NCBI RefSeq assembly: GCF_022549495.1
Contig: NZ_JAKZGD010000012.1
Span: 1-64,000, forward strand
Direction of reading: 5' to 3'
Source: Acinetobacter sp. ANC 4805
Lineage (GTDB): Bacteria > Pseudomonadota > Gammaproteobacteria > Pseudomonadales > Moraxellaceae
Length of the DNA: 64,000 nt
The translations under genes and the position numbers were made by a program. The stretch's first letter is position 1, and every line of letters begins with the position of its first letter. The notes beneath the pieces were generated by a model that was not told where the DNA came from, did no database searches, and worked only from the letters and a program-made list of their open reading frames with translations. This document shows, piece by piece, positions 54,519-63,370 of this stretch.

Positions 54519-57500
54519 CTAACTATGTAGCTCATTTAGCAATTTATTTAACAAATCAACAATAAACTGAATCCGCTTATCATACTCAACCAATTGCACT
54601 GTGACCTTCAAACGCTGTCCTCCTTCCATACGATAATAGGTTGGATTTTTTTGCATTAACTGAATAATGCTGATCGCTTGTACAGGAGTATCTGGTGAAA
54701 ACTCGATATAGCCACCATTACTGTTCACATCAATTTTGGTAATCCCGAGTTGTTCTGCTCTCAAACGTAATTGATGCACACTAAACAATTGTTTGACCGA
54801 CTGTGGTGGAATACCGAAGCGATCAATCAACTCCATACGGATGTTGTCGAGTTTCTCTTGTGTATCAGTATTACTAATGCGCTTATAGAACAACAAACGC
54901 TGATGCACATCACCCAAATAGTCATCTGGGATCAAGGCTGGCATATGTAGATTAATTTCTGCGGTCAATGACAAAGGTGCGTCAAAGTTTGGCGTTTTGC
55001 CTTTTTGGATGGCTTTGGTCGCTTTCTCGAGCATTTCCATATACAAGCTATAACCAATCGCTTGCATCGAACCACTTTGCTGCTCACCGAGTAATTCACC
55101 CGCACCCCGAATCTCCAAGTCTTCAGTTGCAAGCATGAATCCTGCGCCCAGTGTTGAAGCACGTTGAATGGCATCTAAACGTTTTTCAGCATCACCTTTG
55201 AGATGTTTAAGTGATGGAACGAGTAAATAAGCATACGCTTGGTGATGTGAACGACCGACTCGACCACGTAATTGATGTAGTTGTGCTAAGCCCAACTTGT
55301 CGGCTCTTTCAATGATAATAGTATTGGCATTCGGTACATCAATACCCGTTTCGATAATGGTTGAACACACGAGAACATTATATTCTTTGTGATAGAACTG
55401 CTGCATGACCTGCTCAAGTTCACGTTCGCGCATTTGTCCATGTGCAACTGCAACACGTGCCTCTGGGACTAAATTACGAATCGTTTCTGCTGCTCGTTCA
55501 ATGGTTTCAACTTCATTATGTAATAAATAAACCTGACCACCACGTAACAACTCACGCAAAATCGCTTCTTTGATTGAATCATCCGTATGTTCTTGAACAA
55601 AGGTTTTAACAGCTAAACGACGTGCGGGTGGCGTTGCAATAATCGAAAGATCACGCATTCCAGAGAATGCCATATTCAAGGTACGTGGAATAGGTGTTGC
55701 CGTGAGTGTCAGCATATCCACATCGGCACGTAAGGCTTTAATCCGTTCTTTATCACGAACACCAAAACGATGCTCTTCATCGACAATCATCAAACCTAGA
55801 TTTTTGAATTGAATGTTTTCTTGCAGAATTTTGTGCGTTCCCACCACGATATCAACTTTGCCTTCAGCTAAGTCTTCAATCGTTTTCAGATGCGTTTTAT
55901 TACTACCAAAGCGAGACAGCACTTCAATACGCACCGCTGTATCAGCAAAACGATCTTTAAAGGACTCATAATGCTGCTGTGCCAATAGCGTAGTAGGAAC
56001 TAATACCGCCACTTGCTTGTTGTTTTGTACTGCAACAAAAGCTGCTCGCATCGCCACTTCGGTTTTACCAAAACCAACATCACCACAGACCAAACGATCC
56101 ATTGGTTTCGCCAACTGCATATCATGGAGGGTTGCTTCAATCGCATTGGCTTGGTCTAAAGTCTCTTCATAGGCAAAGCCACTGGAGAATTGCATATATC
56201 CCGTATGGTCTAATTCAAAGGCAAAACCCGGTTTCGATTGACGGCGTGCCTGAATATGTAACAACTCAGCGGCAACATCATGGATTTGCTCTAAAGCTTT
56301 CCGCTTGGCTTTACTCCATGTATCTGTACCCAATTTATGTAAAGGTGCTAAGTCAGGATCGCCACCACTATAACGACTAATCAGATGTAAATTGGTGACA
56401 GGCACATAAACTTTTGCACCATCCGCATAATCGAGCTGTAAAAACTCGTGATCCTGTTGATCAATTTCTAAGGTAATTAATCCAGCGTAACGCCCAACCC
56501 CATGATCGATATGTACCACGGGCGCACCAATACTCAGTTCGGTTAAGCTCCGAACAAGAAATTCTTCAGAAACTTCCTGCTGACGCTTACGGCGACGCTG
56601 CATTACACGATGTTCGTAGAGCTGATTTTCAGAAATCACTGACAATTGATTGGTCAGCAACAAACCTCGATCTAATGGCGCGCTTGTGATTGCAACTTGT
56701 AGCTTGTCTTTCTGAAATTGAACAAAACTCTCTACATTTTGGATTTCACCTAGAACTGAACGTAATGCATCTTTTAAGGTTTCACGCCGACCTGCACTTT
56801 CCGCGACCAATAAAACAGGATGTTTAACTTGGTCAATATAATGTTTAACTGCTTCAAAGGGCTGTTCTTTTTTAGGATCAACTGCAAGCTTAGGCGGTTG
56901 TTCTGCTGCAAGATTCAGAACCCCAGCTTTTTCATCAAATACTTCCGCAGAAGCCAAAATTCTTGGAAATTGATTTAATGCCTGTAACACATGATTTGGC
57001 ATTAAAAAAAGCTCTTCAGGCGGAAGAATTGGTTGGTCGATGTTATGACGGCGATCTTCATAACGACGCACCACTTCTTTCCAGAAATTTATTAATTCAT
57101 CTTCAACTTCGTTATTTGTAATGACAACGCAATGCTTTGGTAAGTATGTCATAAGCATACTTTGCGCTTCCATTACCTTTTTCTCAAAGAATAAAGGTAA
57201 ATAGAACTCTAATCCCGGTGTTGCAATTCCTTCAAGTACATCTTGATAAATTGGGTTTTTCTTAGGATTCGCAGTTGGAAAACTTTCTGCGTAACGATCT
57301 CTAAAGGTAGAACGCCCCTCTTTTAAAGGAAATTCTTTTGCTGGTAAAACGGTGAAGTTTTTTAAAGATTCAGTGGTTCTTTGCGTTTCTGGATCAAAAA
57401 ATTTTAAGCTTTCAATTTCATCATCAAATAAATCAATTCGAATCGGTTGATCTTGTCCAGATGCATAAATGTCCATGATACTGCCACGAACTGCAAATTC

Positions 57501-57992
57501 ACCATGATCATAAACAGTATCAACCAAACGATAGCCTGCTTGTACTAATTGCTTTTTCTGTGCTTCTAAATCGAGTCGTTGTCCAACTTTAATATCAAAG
57601 TGTTCACCAACCACCCATGAATATGGTGCAACACGTTGCGCTAAGGTACTGGCAGAAACCAGGAGAATACCCTTTTGCGGCATATTCGCTAAAATCGCCA
57701 AACGTTCCGACACAATATCTTGATGAGGAGATAAACGATCGTAAGGCAAGATTTCCCAATCAGGAAAAATCGTTGGTTTTATCCCGTAAAATTCGAGTTC
57801 ACTTTCGAGCTGAGCAAGATGCTGATTATTTCTCGCAACAATCATGTATAGGTTTGGACTTTGTGCGGCAATTTCTTTGAATAATAATGCTGCAGATGAT
57901 CCACGTAAGGAACCAATCCAGCGCTTTTCGCCTGCTTTGAATTGTTGTAGGTTTAATTGAGAGATTTCTTGTTGAAACATAGATAAAATCAT
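54519..57992 (-). CDS. mfd: Transcription-repair coupling factor Mfd
   Basis: 1157 residues (E. coli 1148). Order: UvrB-like domains 1-2, RNA polymerase-interaction domain (VHIDHGVGRYAGL), translocase with Walker A GDVGFGKTEVAMR (about residue 635), DEEHRFG, SATPIPRT-type TATPIPRTL, and TRCF C-terminal domain. Displaces stalled RNA polymerase and recruits UvrA. ATG at 57992 or 57980; no ribosome site decides. Divergent or upstream region is AT-rich. Confidence 0.97.
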   Translation of the reverse strand: MILSMFQQEISQLNLQQFKAGEKRWIGSLRGSSAALLFKEIAAQSPNLYMIVARNNQHLAQLESELEFYGIKPTIFPDWEILPYDRLSPHQDIVSERLAILANMPQKGILLVSASTLAQRVAPYSWVVGEHFDIKVGQRLDLEAQKKQLVQAGYRLVDTVYDHGEFAVRGSIMDIYASGQDQPIRIDLFDDEIESLKFFDPETQRTTESLKNFTVLPAKEFPLKEGRSTFRDRYAESFPTANPKKNPIYQDVLEGIATPGLEFYLPLFFEKKVMEAQSMLMTYLPKHCVVITNNEVEDELINFWKEVVRRYEDRRHNIDQPILPPEELFLMPNHVLQALNQFPRILASAEVFDEKAGVLNLAAEQPPKLAVDPKKEQPFEAVKHYIDQVKHPVLLVAESAGRRETLKDALRSVLGEIQNVESFVQFQKDKLQVAITSAPLDRGLLLTNQLSVISENQLYEHRVMQRRRKRQQEVSEEFLVRSLTELSIGAPVVHIDHGVGRYAGLITLEIDQQDHEFLQLDYADGAKVYVPVTNLHLISRYSGGDPDLAPLHKLGTDTWSKAKRKALEQIHDVAAELLHIQARRQSKPGFAFELDHTGYMQFSSGFAYEETLDQANAIEATLHDMQLAKPMDRLVCGDVGFGKTEVAMRAAFVAVQNNKQVAVLVPTTLLAQQHYESFKDRFADTAVRIEVLSRFGSNKTHLKTIEDLAEGKVDIVVGTHKILQENIQFKNLGLMIVDEEHRFGVRDKERIKALRADVDMLTLTATPIPRTLNMAFSGMRDLSIIATPPARRLAVKTFVQEHTDDSIKEAILRELLRGGQVYLLHNEVETIERAAETIRNLVPEARVAVAHGQMRERELEQVMQQFYHKEYNVLVCSTIIETGIDVPNANTIIIERADKLGLAQLHQLRGRVGRSHHQAYAYLLVPSLKHLKGDAEKRLDAIQRASTLGAGFMLATEDLEIRGAGELLGEQQSGSMQAIGYSLYMEMLEKATKAIQKGKTPNFDAPLSLTAEINLHMPALIPDDYLGDVHQRLLFYKRISNTDTQEKLDNIRMELIDRFGIPPQSVKQLFSVHQLRLRAEQLGITKIDVNSNGGYIEFSPDTPVQAISIIQLMQKNPTYYRMEGGQRLKVTVQLVEYDKRIQFIVDLLNKLLNELHS

Positions 57993-58107
57993 GTAATCGA
58001 AAAGACAATAGGCTTAGTTTAACATGGAGTTTTTTTGAAGATGTGAATTTTCTTAATCTTCACTTAGGCTATTTATAAAGCTTTACGATTATATTTGAAA
58101 TAAAAAT

Positions 58108-58139
58108 ATATCACTGATGTATAAATATATCAGTGATAT
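58108..58139. other. Perfect 11-bp AT-rich inverted repeat
   Basis: ATATCACTGAT and ATCAGTGATAT separated by 10 bases, between mfd and the 58159 gene. No T-run beyond a short one, so it may be a terminator for the 58159 gene or an operator for mfd. Confidence 0.5.
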
Positions 58140-58158
58140 TCAAAAAATAATGAATTAT

Positions 58159-58773
58159 TTAAGACGCAGCATAGTTCTGAAATAAATAATTAATTGACTG
58201 CCTAAAAAACACTCTAAATTCCTCCATAGCATCACCTTTTTGGAACTTAGATGCGACAAACTGGCTAATATGGGGATTATTTAAAATCATCAAAACGGTA
58301 TAACAAAGCATTTCATAATGCGCTTTATAATATTGTATTTGAAATTCTAACTCATCAAATAGTTCCTCATACTTTTGATCTTTTTTTAGTGTCTTCAAAT
58401 GTTTAAAATCATCCGTCATTGCCGCATTATCTTGGTTGCCTTGAAGGTAATTAAACACGATTAAAGTATTGGACGATGCTTGTTTCTGTGCTTTGCCCAA
58501 TATATGCATATAACTTTCTTCAACATTAGAACCCTGATTTAAATTATAAATGTAGTCTATTAATTCAGACAAAGTTAGTGAAAATAGAAACTTATTATAT
58601 GGAACATTTTTCTCTAACTGTTCTAGATATTGCTCAATAGGTAAACTTTTCTTAGAAAAAAAGGAATCCATCATCCCACTATATCGCTCTAGAACATCCC
58701 CACTAGAAATAGATGTACTATGTATTTCTTGAAAAATAGATCTTAATTTCTGTATATTTTCTTCATGTGACAT
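58159..58773 (-). CDS. Hypothetical AT-rich orphan protein
   Basis: 204 residues, helical, no signal peptide or membrane segment. Very AT-rich compared with mfd. Tyr- and Phe-rich C-terminal region (EFQIQYYKAHYEMLCYTVLMIL, then EEFRVFFRQSINYLFQNY). No family recognised. It stands alone with AT-rich spacers of ~165 and ~275 bp, in which I see no gene. Looks acquired. Confidence 0.55.
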   Translation of the reverse strand: MSHEENIQKLRSIFQEIHSTSISSGDVLERYSGMMDSFFSKKSLPIEQYLEQLEKNVPYNKFLFSLTLSELIDYIYNLNQGSNVEESYMHILGKAQKQASSNTLIVFNYLQGNQDNAAMTDDFKHLKTLKKDQKYEELFDELEFQIQYYKAHYEMLCYTVLMILNNPHISQFVASKFQKGDAMEEFRVFFRQSINYLFQNYAAS

Positions 58774-59047
58774 TTCTATTCATTTCCATTTATAAGTTTA
58801 AATTAAATTTTAAGAATTCCTTATAAATTACTCGTACAATTTATACAACAAAATTTCATTAAAAATCATCAATTTTTCTATATATTGATTTTTTAGATAA
58901 TTTCACCACTATCAACGACTATATTCTATTGAAGCTAAAGCCATTTAAATAAAGTCTCCTCAATCCAGACAATTTGATGATCTATATAAAAAAATTGCAA
59001 GTATAAATCATACTCAGTCTATTAGACTCAGGCAAGTTTATACTAAA

Positions 59048-59860
59048 TTAACTGGATTTATCCTTTAATTTTTTCTCTAATCGACGATCCATCAAACGAA
59101 ATAATGGTCGAGTTAAATTCATCACTGTTGTCGGCGCTGTATTTAGTAAAGCATTGGCAATTGCACCACTGGTACTGGTAATACGATAAGATTTTTGCTG
59201 TACAGCTTTGACAATCCAGCCTGCGGCGGTGGATGTATCGAGCATTCGCATATGTTTATAAATCGTTGTTTTAGATGACATGGGTGTTCTGACCATTGGA
59301 AAATAAACAATACTCACATCAATTCCTTGCTCACCTAGCTCCATTCTGAGTGAACGTGAAAAGGATTCTAAAGCCGATTTACTGGCTAAATATGCTGAAA
59401 ATAATGGAATTGGAACTTGAGTTGACATAGTAGAAATATTGACAACATGCCCCTCACCTTTTTCCAGAAAGTGTGGCAACAAGGCTAATGTCAAACGCAC
59501 TGCTGCAAAATAATTGATTTGCATAGTACGTTCAAAATCATGCAACCGATCTAATGCCTGAATAATCGGACGACGTATCGAGCGAGCAGCATTATTAATT
59601 AGGACATCAACTTTCGCATGTTCACTAAGTATTTGTTCAATACAGTTTTTAGCATGATCTTCTTGAGTAATATCTACAGGATAAATCCATACTTGACCGC
59701 CTTGCTGTTGAATTACCTGCTGCACTCGTTCCAATTCATCTTTACGACGAGCAATTAGACAAATATTGGCACCTAAAGCAGCCAGTTGAATCGCAGCCTG
59801 TTCACCAATTCCCCCTGATGCACCTGTCAATATAATGGTTTTCCCTTGTAGATTTGTCAT
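59048..59860 (-). CDS. Short-chain dehydrogenase/reductase
   Basis: 270 residues from the ATG at 59860, with AGGAAAGGG upstream (an open frame upstream is not used). Classical SDR: TGASGGIGEQAA, NNAARS, catalytic Ser in NISTMSTQVP and Tyr... here SAYLASKSALE gives Tyr-x-x-x-Lys. Cofactor and substrate unknown; the hydrophobic C-terminal part (TTVMNLTRPLFRLMDRRLEKKLKD) is typical of membrane-associated 'DltE/YohF-like' reductases. Upstream is about 280 bp of AT-rich DNA in which I see no gene. Confidence 0.85.
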   Translation of the reverse strand: MTNLQGKTIILTGASGGIGEQAAIQLAALGANICLIARRKDELERVQQVIQQQGGQVWIYPVDITQEDHAKNCIEQILSEHAKVDVLINNAARSIRRPIIQALDRLHDFERTMQINYFAAVRLTLALLPHFLEKGEGHVVNISTMSTQVPIPLFSAYLASKSALESFSRSLRMELGEQGIDVSIVYFPMVRTPMSSKTTIYKHMRMLDTSTAAGWIVKAVQQKSYRITSTSGAIANALLNTAPTTVMNLTRPLFRLMDRRLEKKLKDKSS

Positions 59861-60143
59861 ACCCTTTCCTATTTTTTTATACAATCTATGATTATCCATT
59901 TTGATCTTATTCATTTAGCTTCTAGGAGAAAAGTCTTCTTTGGAAAAACTCAAAGAATGCCTTTCTCAATTTATGATTAAGCTCACCAATAATTTTTGTT
60001 TACTTAGGCTATTTCATTCACTATCCTATCAACATCATTTAACGTGAATAAACCAATTGGTTATTCAATAAAATTTGACTTATAAACCATATACTTAAAA
60101 TTATTTTTTCAATAAAACTAAGAGAGAAATTTAATCCACACCC

Positions 60144-60713
60144 ATGATAACGAATATTCCCACCCAGCAAATCCGAGCTGCATATAACGATAAAACCATC
60201 CGTGTATATCAAGCTTATTCTCATTCCATAGCCAATGCGGCTATCAAACATCAAACTTTTGTCTCACCACCATTTAAGATGGAAAGAATGACATGGATTA
60301 AGCCCTCATTCCTTTGGATGATGTATCGTGCTGGCTGGGGATTTAAAGATGATGGGCAAAATCGCATTTTAGCTATAGACATCACCCTTGAAGGTTTTGA
60401 ATGGGCATTGGCACATAGCTGCCTCAGTCATCGTGATCCGTCATTAAGCGAAGAAGAATGGCAACAACGTAAAGATCATTCACCTGTACGAATTCAATGG
60501 GATCCTGAACGTGATCTATTATTACAACCACTTGAACATAGAGCGATACAAATCGGACTGAGTAAAGAAGCGGTTCAACGCTATGTCAATCAATGAATTG
60601 TTTCGATTACAGACATTACACCACTTGCACATCAGATTCACGGATTAATCCAACAAAATAAAATGCAAGCAGCAAGTCTGCTACTGCCAAAAGAAACGGT
60701 TTATATTCGATAA
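60144..60713 (+). pseudogene. DUF4291 family gene interrupted by an in-frame TGA
   Basis: The first 150 codons are typical DUF4291: QIRAAYNDKTIRVYQAYS, KMERMTWIKPSFLWMMYRAGWG and RDLLLQPLEHRAIQIGLS. Then a TGA (60594-60596) stands where family members have Trp, and the same frame continues IVSITDITPLAHQI to LLPKETVYIR with a TAA at 60711-60713. That gives 189 codons in all, the normal family length, and a terminator follows. A single TGG to TGA change explains this. The truncated 150-residue product may still be made. Family function unknown. Confidence 0.83.
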
Positions 60714-60716
60714 AAT

Positions 60717-60757
60717 AAGCTACGGAATAATCTTCAACAGACCCTATTCCGTAGCTT
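60717..60757. terminator. Bidirectional terminator between DUF4291 gene and aceI
   Basis: AAGCTACGGAATA and TATTCCGTAGCTT are 13-bp perfect arms around a 15-base loop. It lies 4 bp past the distal TAA of the DUF4291 frame and 35 bp past the aceI stop. Confidence 0.85.
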
Positions 60758-60791
60758 AAATTTTCTTGAGATTTATAAATCTCACTCTTGT

Positions 60792-61220
60792 TTAAGATGC
60801 AAATTTTACATTCGGGAAAAATCGCTCTTCAATCAAGTCATAACACCATTGAAAGATAAAGGTATATACCAAAATACACATCGTTAAACCAAAATCTAAA
60901 ATCAATGCATCAATAAAGCTCATCTTCATCATATAAGCAATAATTGGAATGGTCGCAAGCATCAAACCACCCTCAAATCCAACCGCATGCAAAATACGCA
61001 CAGGAATAGTTCGTTTCCACTGATATTTATGTTCAACTTTCTCAAAATAATGGTTAAAAATCATGTTCCAAATCACCGAAATGACAGCCATGATTACACC
61101 TAAAACACCTGTTACTTCTAACGGCATATTAAAAATAAAACTTAACGCAATTGCGATGATGACCAATAAGATCACTTCATAGCTAATTGCATGAATGAGT
61201 CTTCTTCTGGAAATCAACAT
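60792..61220 (-). CDS. aceI: PACE-family efflux protein (AceI-like)
   Basis: 142 residues in two bacterial transmembrane-pair repeats, four membrane segments. The key proton-coupling Glu is Glu15 in RLIHAISYEVI, exactly as in A. baumannii AceI. Other PACE residues are WNMIFNHYFE (first repeat) and HAVGFEGGLM...YTFIFQWCYD (second). AceI exports chlorhexidine and short diamines. Divergent from a LysR gene with an 87-bp gap, the aceI-aceR layout. Confidence 0.93.
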   Translation of the reverse strand: MLISRRRLIHAISYEVILLVIIAIALSFIFNMPLEVTGVLGVIMAVISVIWNMIFNHYFEKVEHKYQWKRTIPVRILHAVGFEGGLMLATIPIIAYMMKMSFIDALILDFGLTMCILVYTFIFQWCYDLIEERFFPNVKFAS

Positions 61221-61307
61221 TTTCTAACACTCTTTTGTTTGGATATGCATCATTTTATTTTTATAATTTTGATTAATCCAATTAGGTTCTTTCATTTTTT
61301 TTGATAG

Positions 61308-62201
61308 ATGAATATTAATCAAGAACAACTTCTGATGTTTCAAACTGTCATTGAGACAGGCTCATTTTCGGCGGCTGCACGGAAACTCGGCAAAGTACCT
61401 TCAGCCGTGAGCATGTCAATTGCTAATTTAGAAATTGATCTCAATCTCAATTTATTTGAGCGAATTGGACGTGAGCCAAAACCAACCTCTGCGGCAATGG
61501 TTTTATATGAGAAAACCCAACAGCTTTTGATCGAAATAAATCAATGGAAACAGCACGCTCATGCGCTCAGCACTGGACTAGAATCAACCTTAAACATTGT
61601 CGTCGTCTCTGAATTGCTGCATACCAATTGGACCGATTATATTACGTTGCTCGAACAGCATTTTCCAAACCTAACCATCAATATTTTTTCTGCTCCTCAG
61701 GAAGATGCTTTACAGATGTTACTCGATCAGTCTGCGCAACTTGCACTCATGTTTGAACGAGAACAATTAGATAGCCGTGAACAATTTGTTGAATTAAAAC
61801 GAGAAGCTCTTGTTCCAGTAATTGCTAACAACCATGCTTTAGCTCAACTTGAACAGATTTCATTTGAGCAAATGGTGCAGACGCGCCAAATCGTGGTCGC
61901 TAGCCGTGACCATAGCATCAAGCCAGAACTACTATTTTCTAAAGATTATTGGCGTACAGACAACCATCACTCTGCGTGTATGATGATTCTTCGGAATTTA
62001 GGTTGGGGAGTTTTGCCCTTAGAAATGTTTAATGAAAACCCTGAATTAAAGAAAAAACTAAAAGTTTTGGAACTTTATGATTTCACACCTAAGTTTGAAT
62101 ACTATGTCGATCTAGTCTGGAGTCGGGAAAGCGAGTTAGGTGTTGCTGCTAGATTTTTGATTGAACACATTCGACAACTACGTCAGCAACCAAGAAAATA
62201 G
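61308..62201 (+). CDS. aceR: LysR-family regulator (AceR-like)
   Basis: 297 residues. LysR helix-turn-helix: QLLMFQTVIETGSFSAAARKLGKVPSAVSMSIANLE, then LNLNLFERIGREPKPT. The C-terminal substrate domain is the periplasmic-binding type. Divergent from aceI; in A. baumannii AceR activates aceI in response to chlorhexidine. Assigned by context and fold. Confidence 0.87.
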   Translation: MNINQEQLLMFQTVIETGSFSAAARKLGKVPSAVSMSIANLEIDLNLNLFERIGREPKPTSAAMVLYEKTQQLLIEINQWKQHAHALSTGLESTLNIVVVSELLHTNWTDYITLLEQHFPNLTINIFSAPQEDALQMLLDQSAQLALMFEREQLDSREQFVELKREALVPVIANNHALAQLEQISFEQMVQTRQIVVASRDHSIKPELLFSKDYWRTDNHHSACMMILRNLGWGVLPLEMFNENPELKKKLKVLELYDFTPKFEYYVDLVWSRESELGVAARFLIEHIRQLRQQPRK

Positions 62202-62308
62202 AGTAAATCACTCAGGTTTAAATGTATTGAAAGCGATGCTTTGCTTTCCTGTAGATTGTGCTATAAAGAAGTTATCCATAATTTTGTTTAAGTAAGAACG
62301 CTATATCA

Positions 62309-63298
62309 ATGACTCAGACTGCATTACACCAATTAAAAAATTTAACAACCGTTGTTGCCGATAGTAGTGATCTAGAAGCGATTGAAAAATTTCGTCCCTT
62401 AGACGCAACAACCAATCCATCGCTTATCACTGCAGCGGCTGAACAACCTGAAAGTAAACAACTGATTGAAGATGCTTATACACAAGCAAAACAAGAAGGT
62501 TATCAAAGTGATGAACTGATTGAACGCACCATTGATATTTTGACAGTGAAGTTTGGCGTTGAAATTTTAAAATTGATTGATGGGCGTGTTTCAACTGAAG
62601 TCGATGCTTCTCTTTCTTATGATACTGATGCAACGATTACTAAAGCGCGTGAACTTTCTAAACTTTATCAAGGTTATGGTATTGAGCAATCTCGCATCTT
62701 AATCAAAATCGCGTCAACGTGGGAAGGCATTCAAGCAGCTAAAGTTTTAGAGGCTGAAGGGATTCCATGTAACCTAACATTATTGTTTGGTTTGCATCAG
62801 GCTCAAGCTTGCGCAGATGCAAAAGTAACCCTAATTTCTCCTTTTGTTGGTCGTATTTTAGACTGGTATAAAAAAGCGGAAGGCGTCGAGCAATACCCAA
62901 TCGAAAACGATCCAGGTGTTCTTTCAGTCAAGAAAATTTATAACTATTACAAACAACACGGCATTGCGACACAGGTCATGGGAGCAAGTTTCCGTAGCAC
63001 AGCACAAGTCCTTGGTTTAGCAGGTTGTGACTTACTCACAATTGCACCAAATCTATTGGCTCAACTTGAACAAGATCAACAGGTTGTTGAAGCTCAACTC
63101 AGCTCAACTTCGGCGCAACAAGCTGAGAAAATTGAACGTACAGCTCAAACCAAAGAAAGTTTTAAAGCTGAACTTGAGCAAGATTTAATGGCTTTCCAAT
63201 TACTACAAGGTGGTATTGATGGCTTTATCAAAGCACGTGATCATTTGAGTTTATTACTGCGTCAATCTTTCGGTATTGATGCAGAGATTCGACCTTAA
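62309..63298 (+). CDS. talB: Transaldolase B
   Basis: 329 residues. DATTNPSLITAAA near the N-terminus, Schiff-base Lys in RILIKIASTWEGI (about residue 132), CNLTLLFGLHQAQACADA and SPFVGRILDWYK. Transfers dihydroxyacetone between sugar phosphates in the pentose phosphate pathway. Full proteobacterial length. Its own terminator follows. Confidence 0.96.
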   Translation: MTQTALHQLKNLTTVVADSSDLEAIEKFRPLDATTNPSLITAAAEQPESKQLIEDAYTQAKQEGYQSDELIERTIDILTVKFGVEILKLIDGRVSTEVDASLSYDTDATITKARELSKLYQGYGIEQSRILIKIASTWEGIQAAKVLEAEGIPCNLTLLFGLHQAQACADAKVTLISPFVGRILDWYKKAEGVEQYPIENDPGVLSVKKIYNYYKQHGIATQVMGASFRSTAQVLGLAGCDLLTIAPNLLAQLEQDQQVVEAQLSSTSAQQAEKIERTAQTKESFKAELEQDLMAFQLLQGGIDGFIKARDHLSLLLRQSFGIDAEIRP

Positions 63299-63318
63299 TT
63301 AGTTTATTTTTCACCTAT

Positions 63319-63359
63319 AAAAACCGATTTTTGTTATATTAGCGAAAATCGGTTTTTTA
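63319..63359 (+). terminator. Terminator of talB
   Basis: AAAACCGATTTT and AAAATCGGTTTT form a 12-bp stem with a T-run, 21 bp after the stop. Confidence 0.9.
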
Positions 63360-63370
63360 ATGAGTAGATT

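Noticed and set aside
60594..60596. TGA in the DUF4291 gene as selenocysteine or programmed read-through
   Set aside because: No SECIS-like hairpin follows the TGA and the position is a Trp in the family pattern, so a TGG to TGA mutation is simpler.
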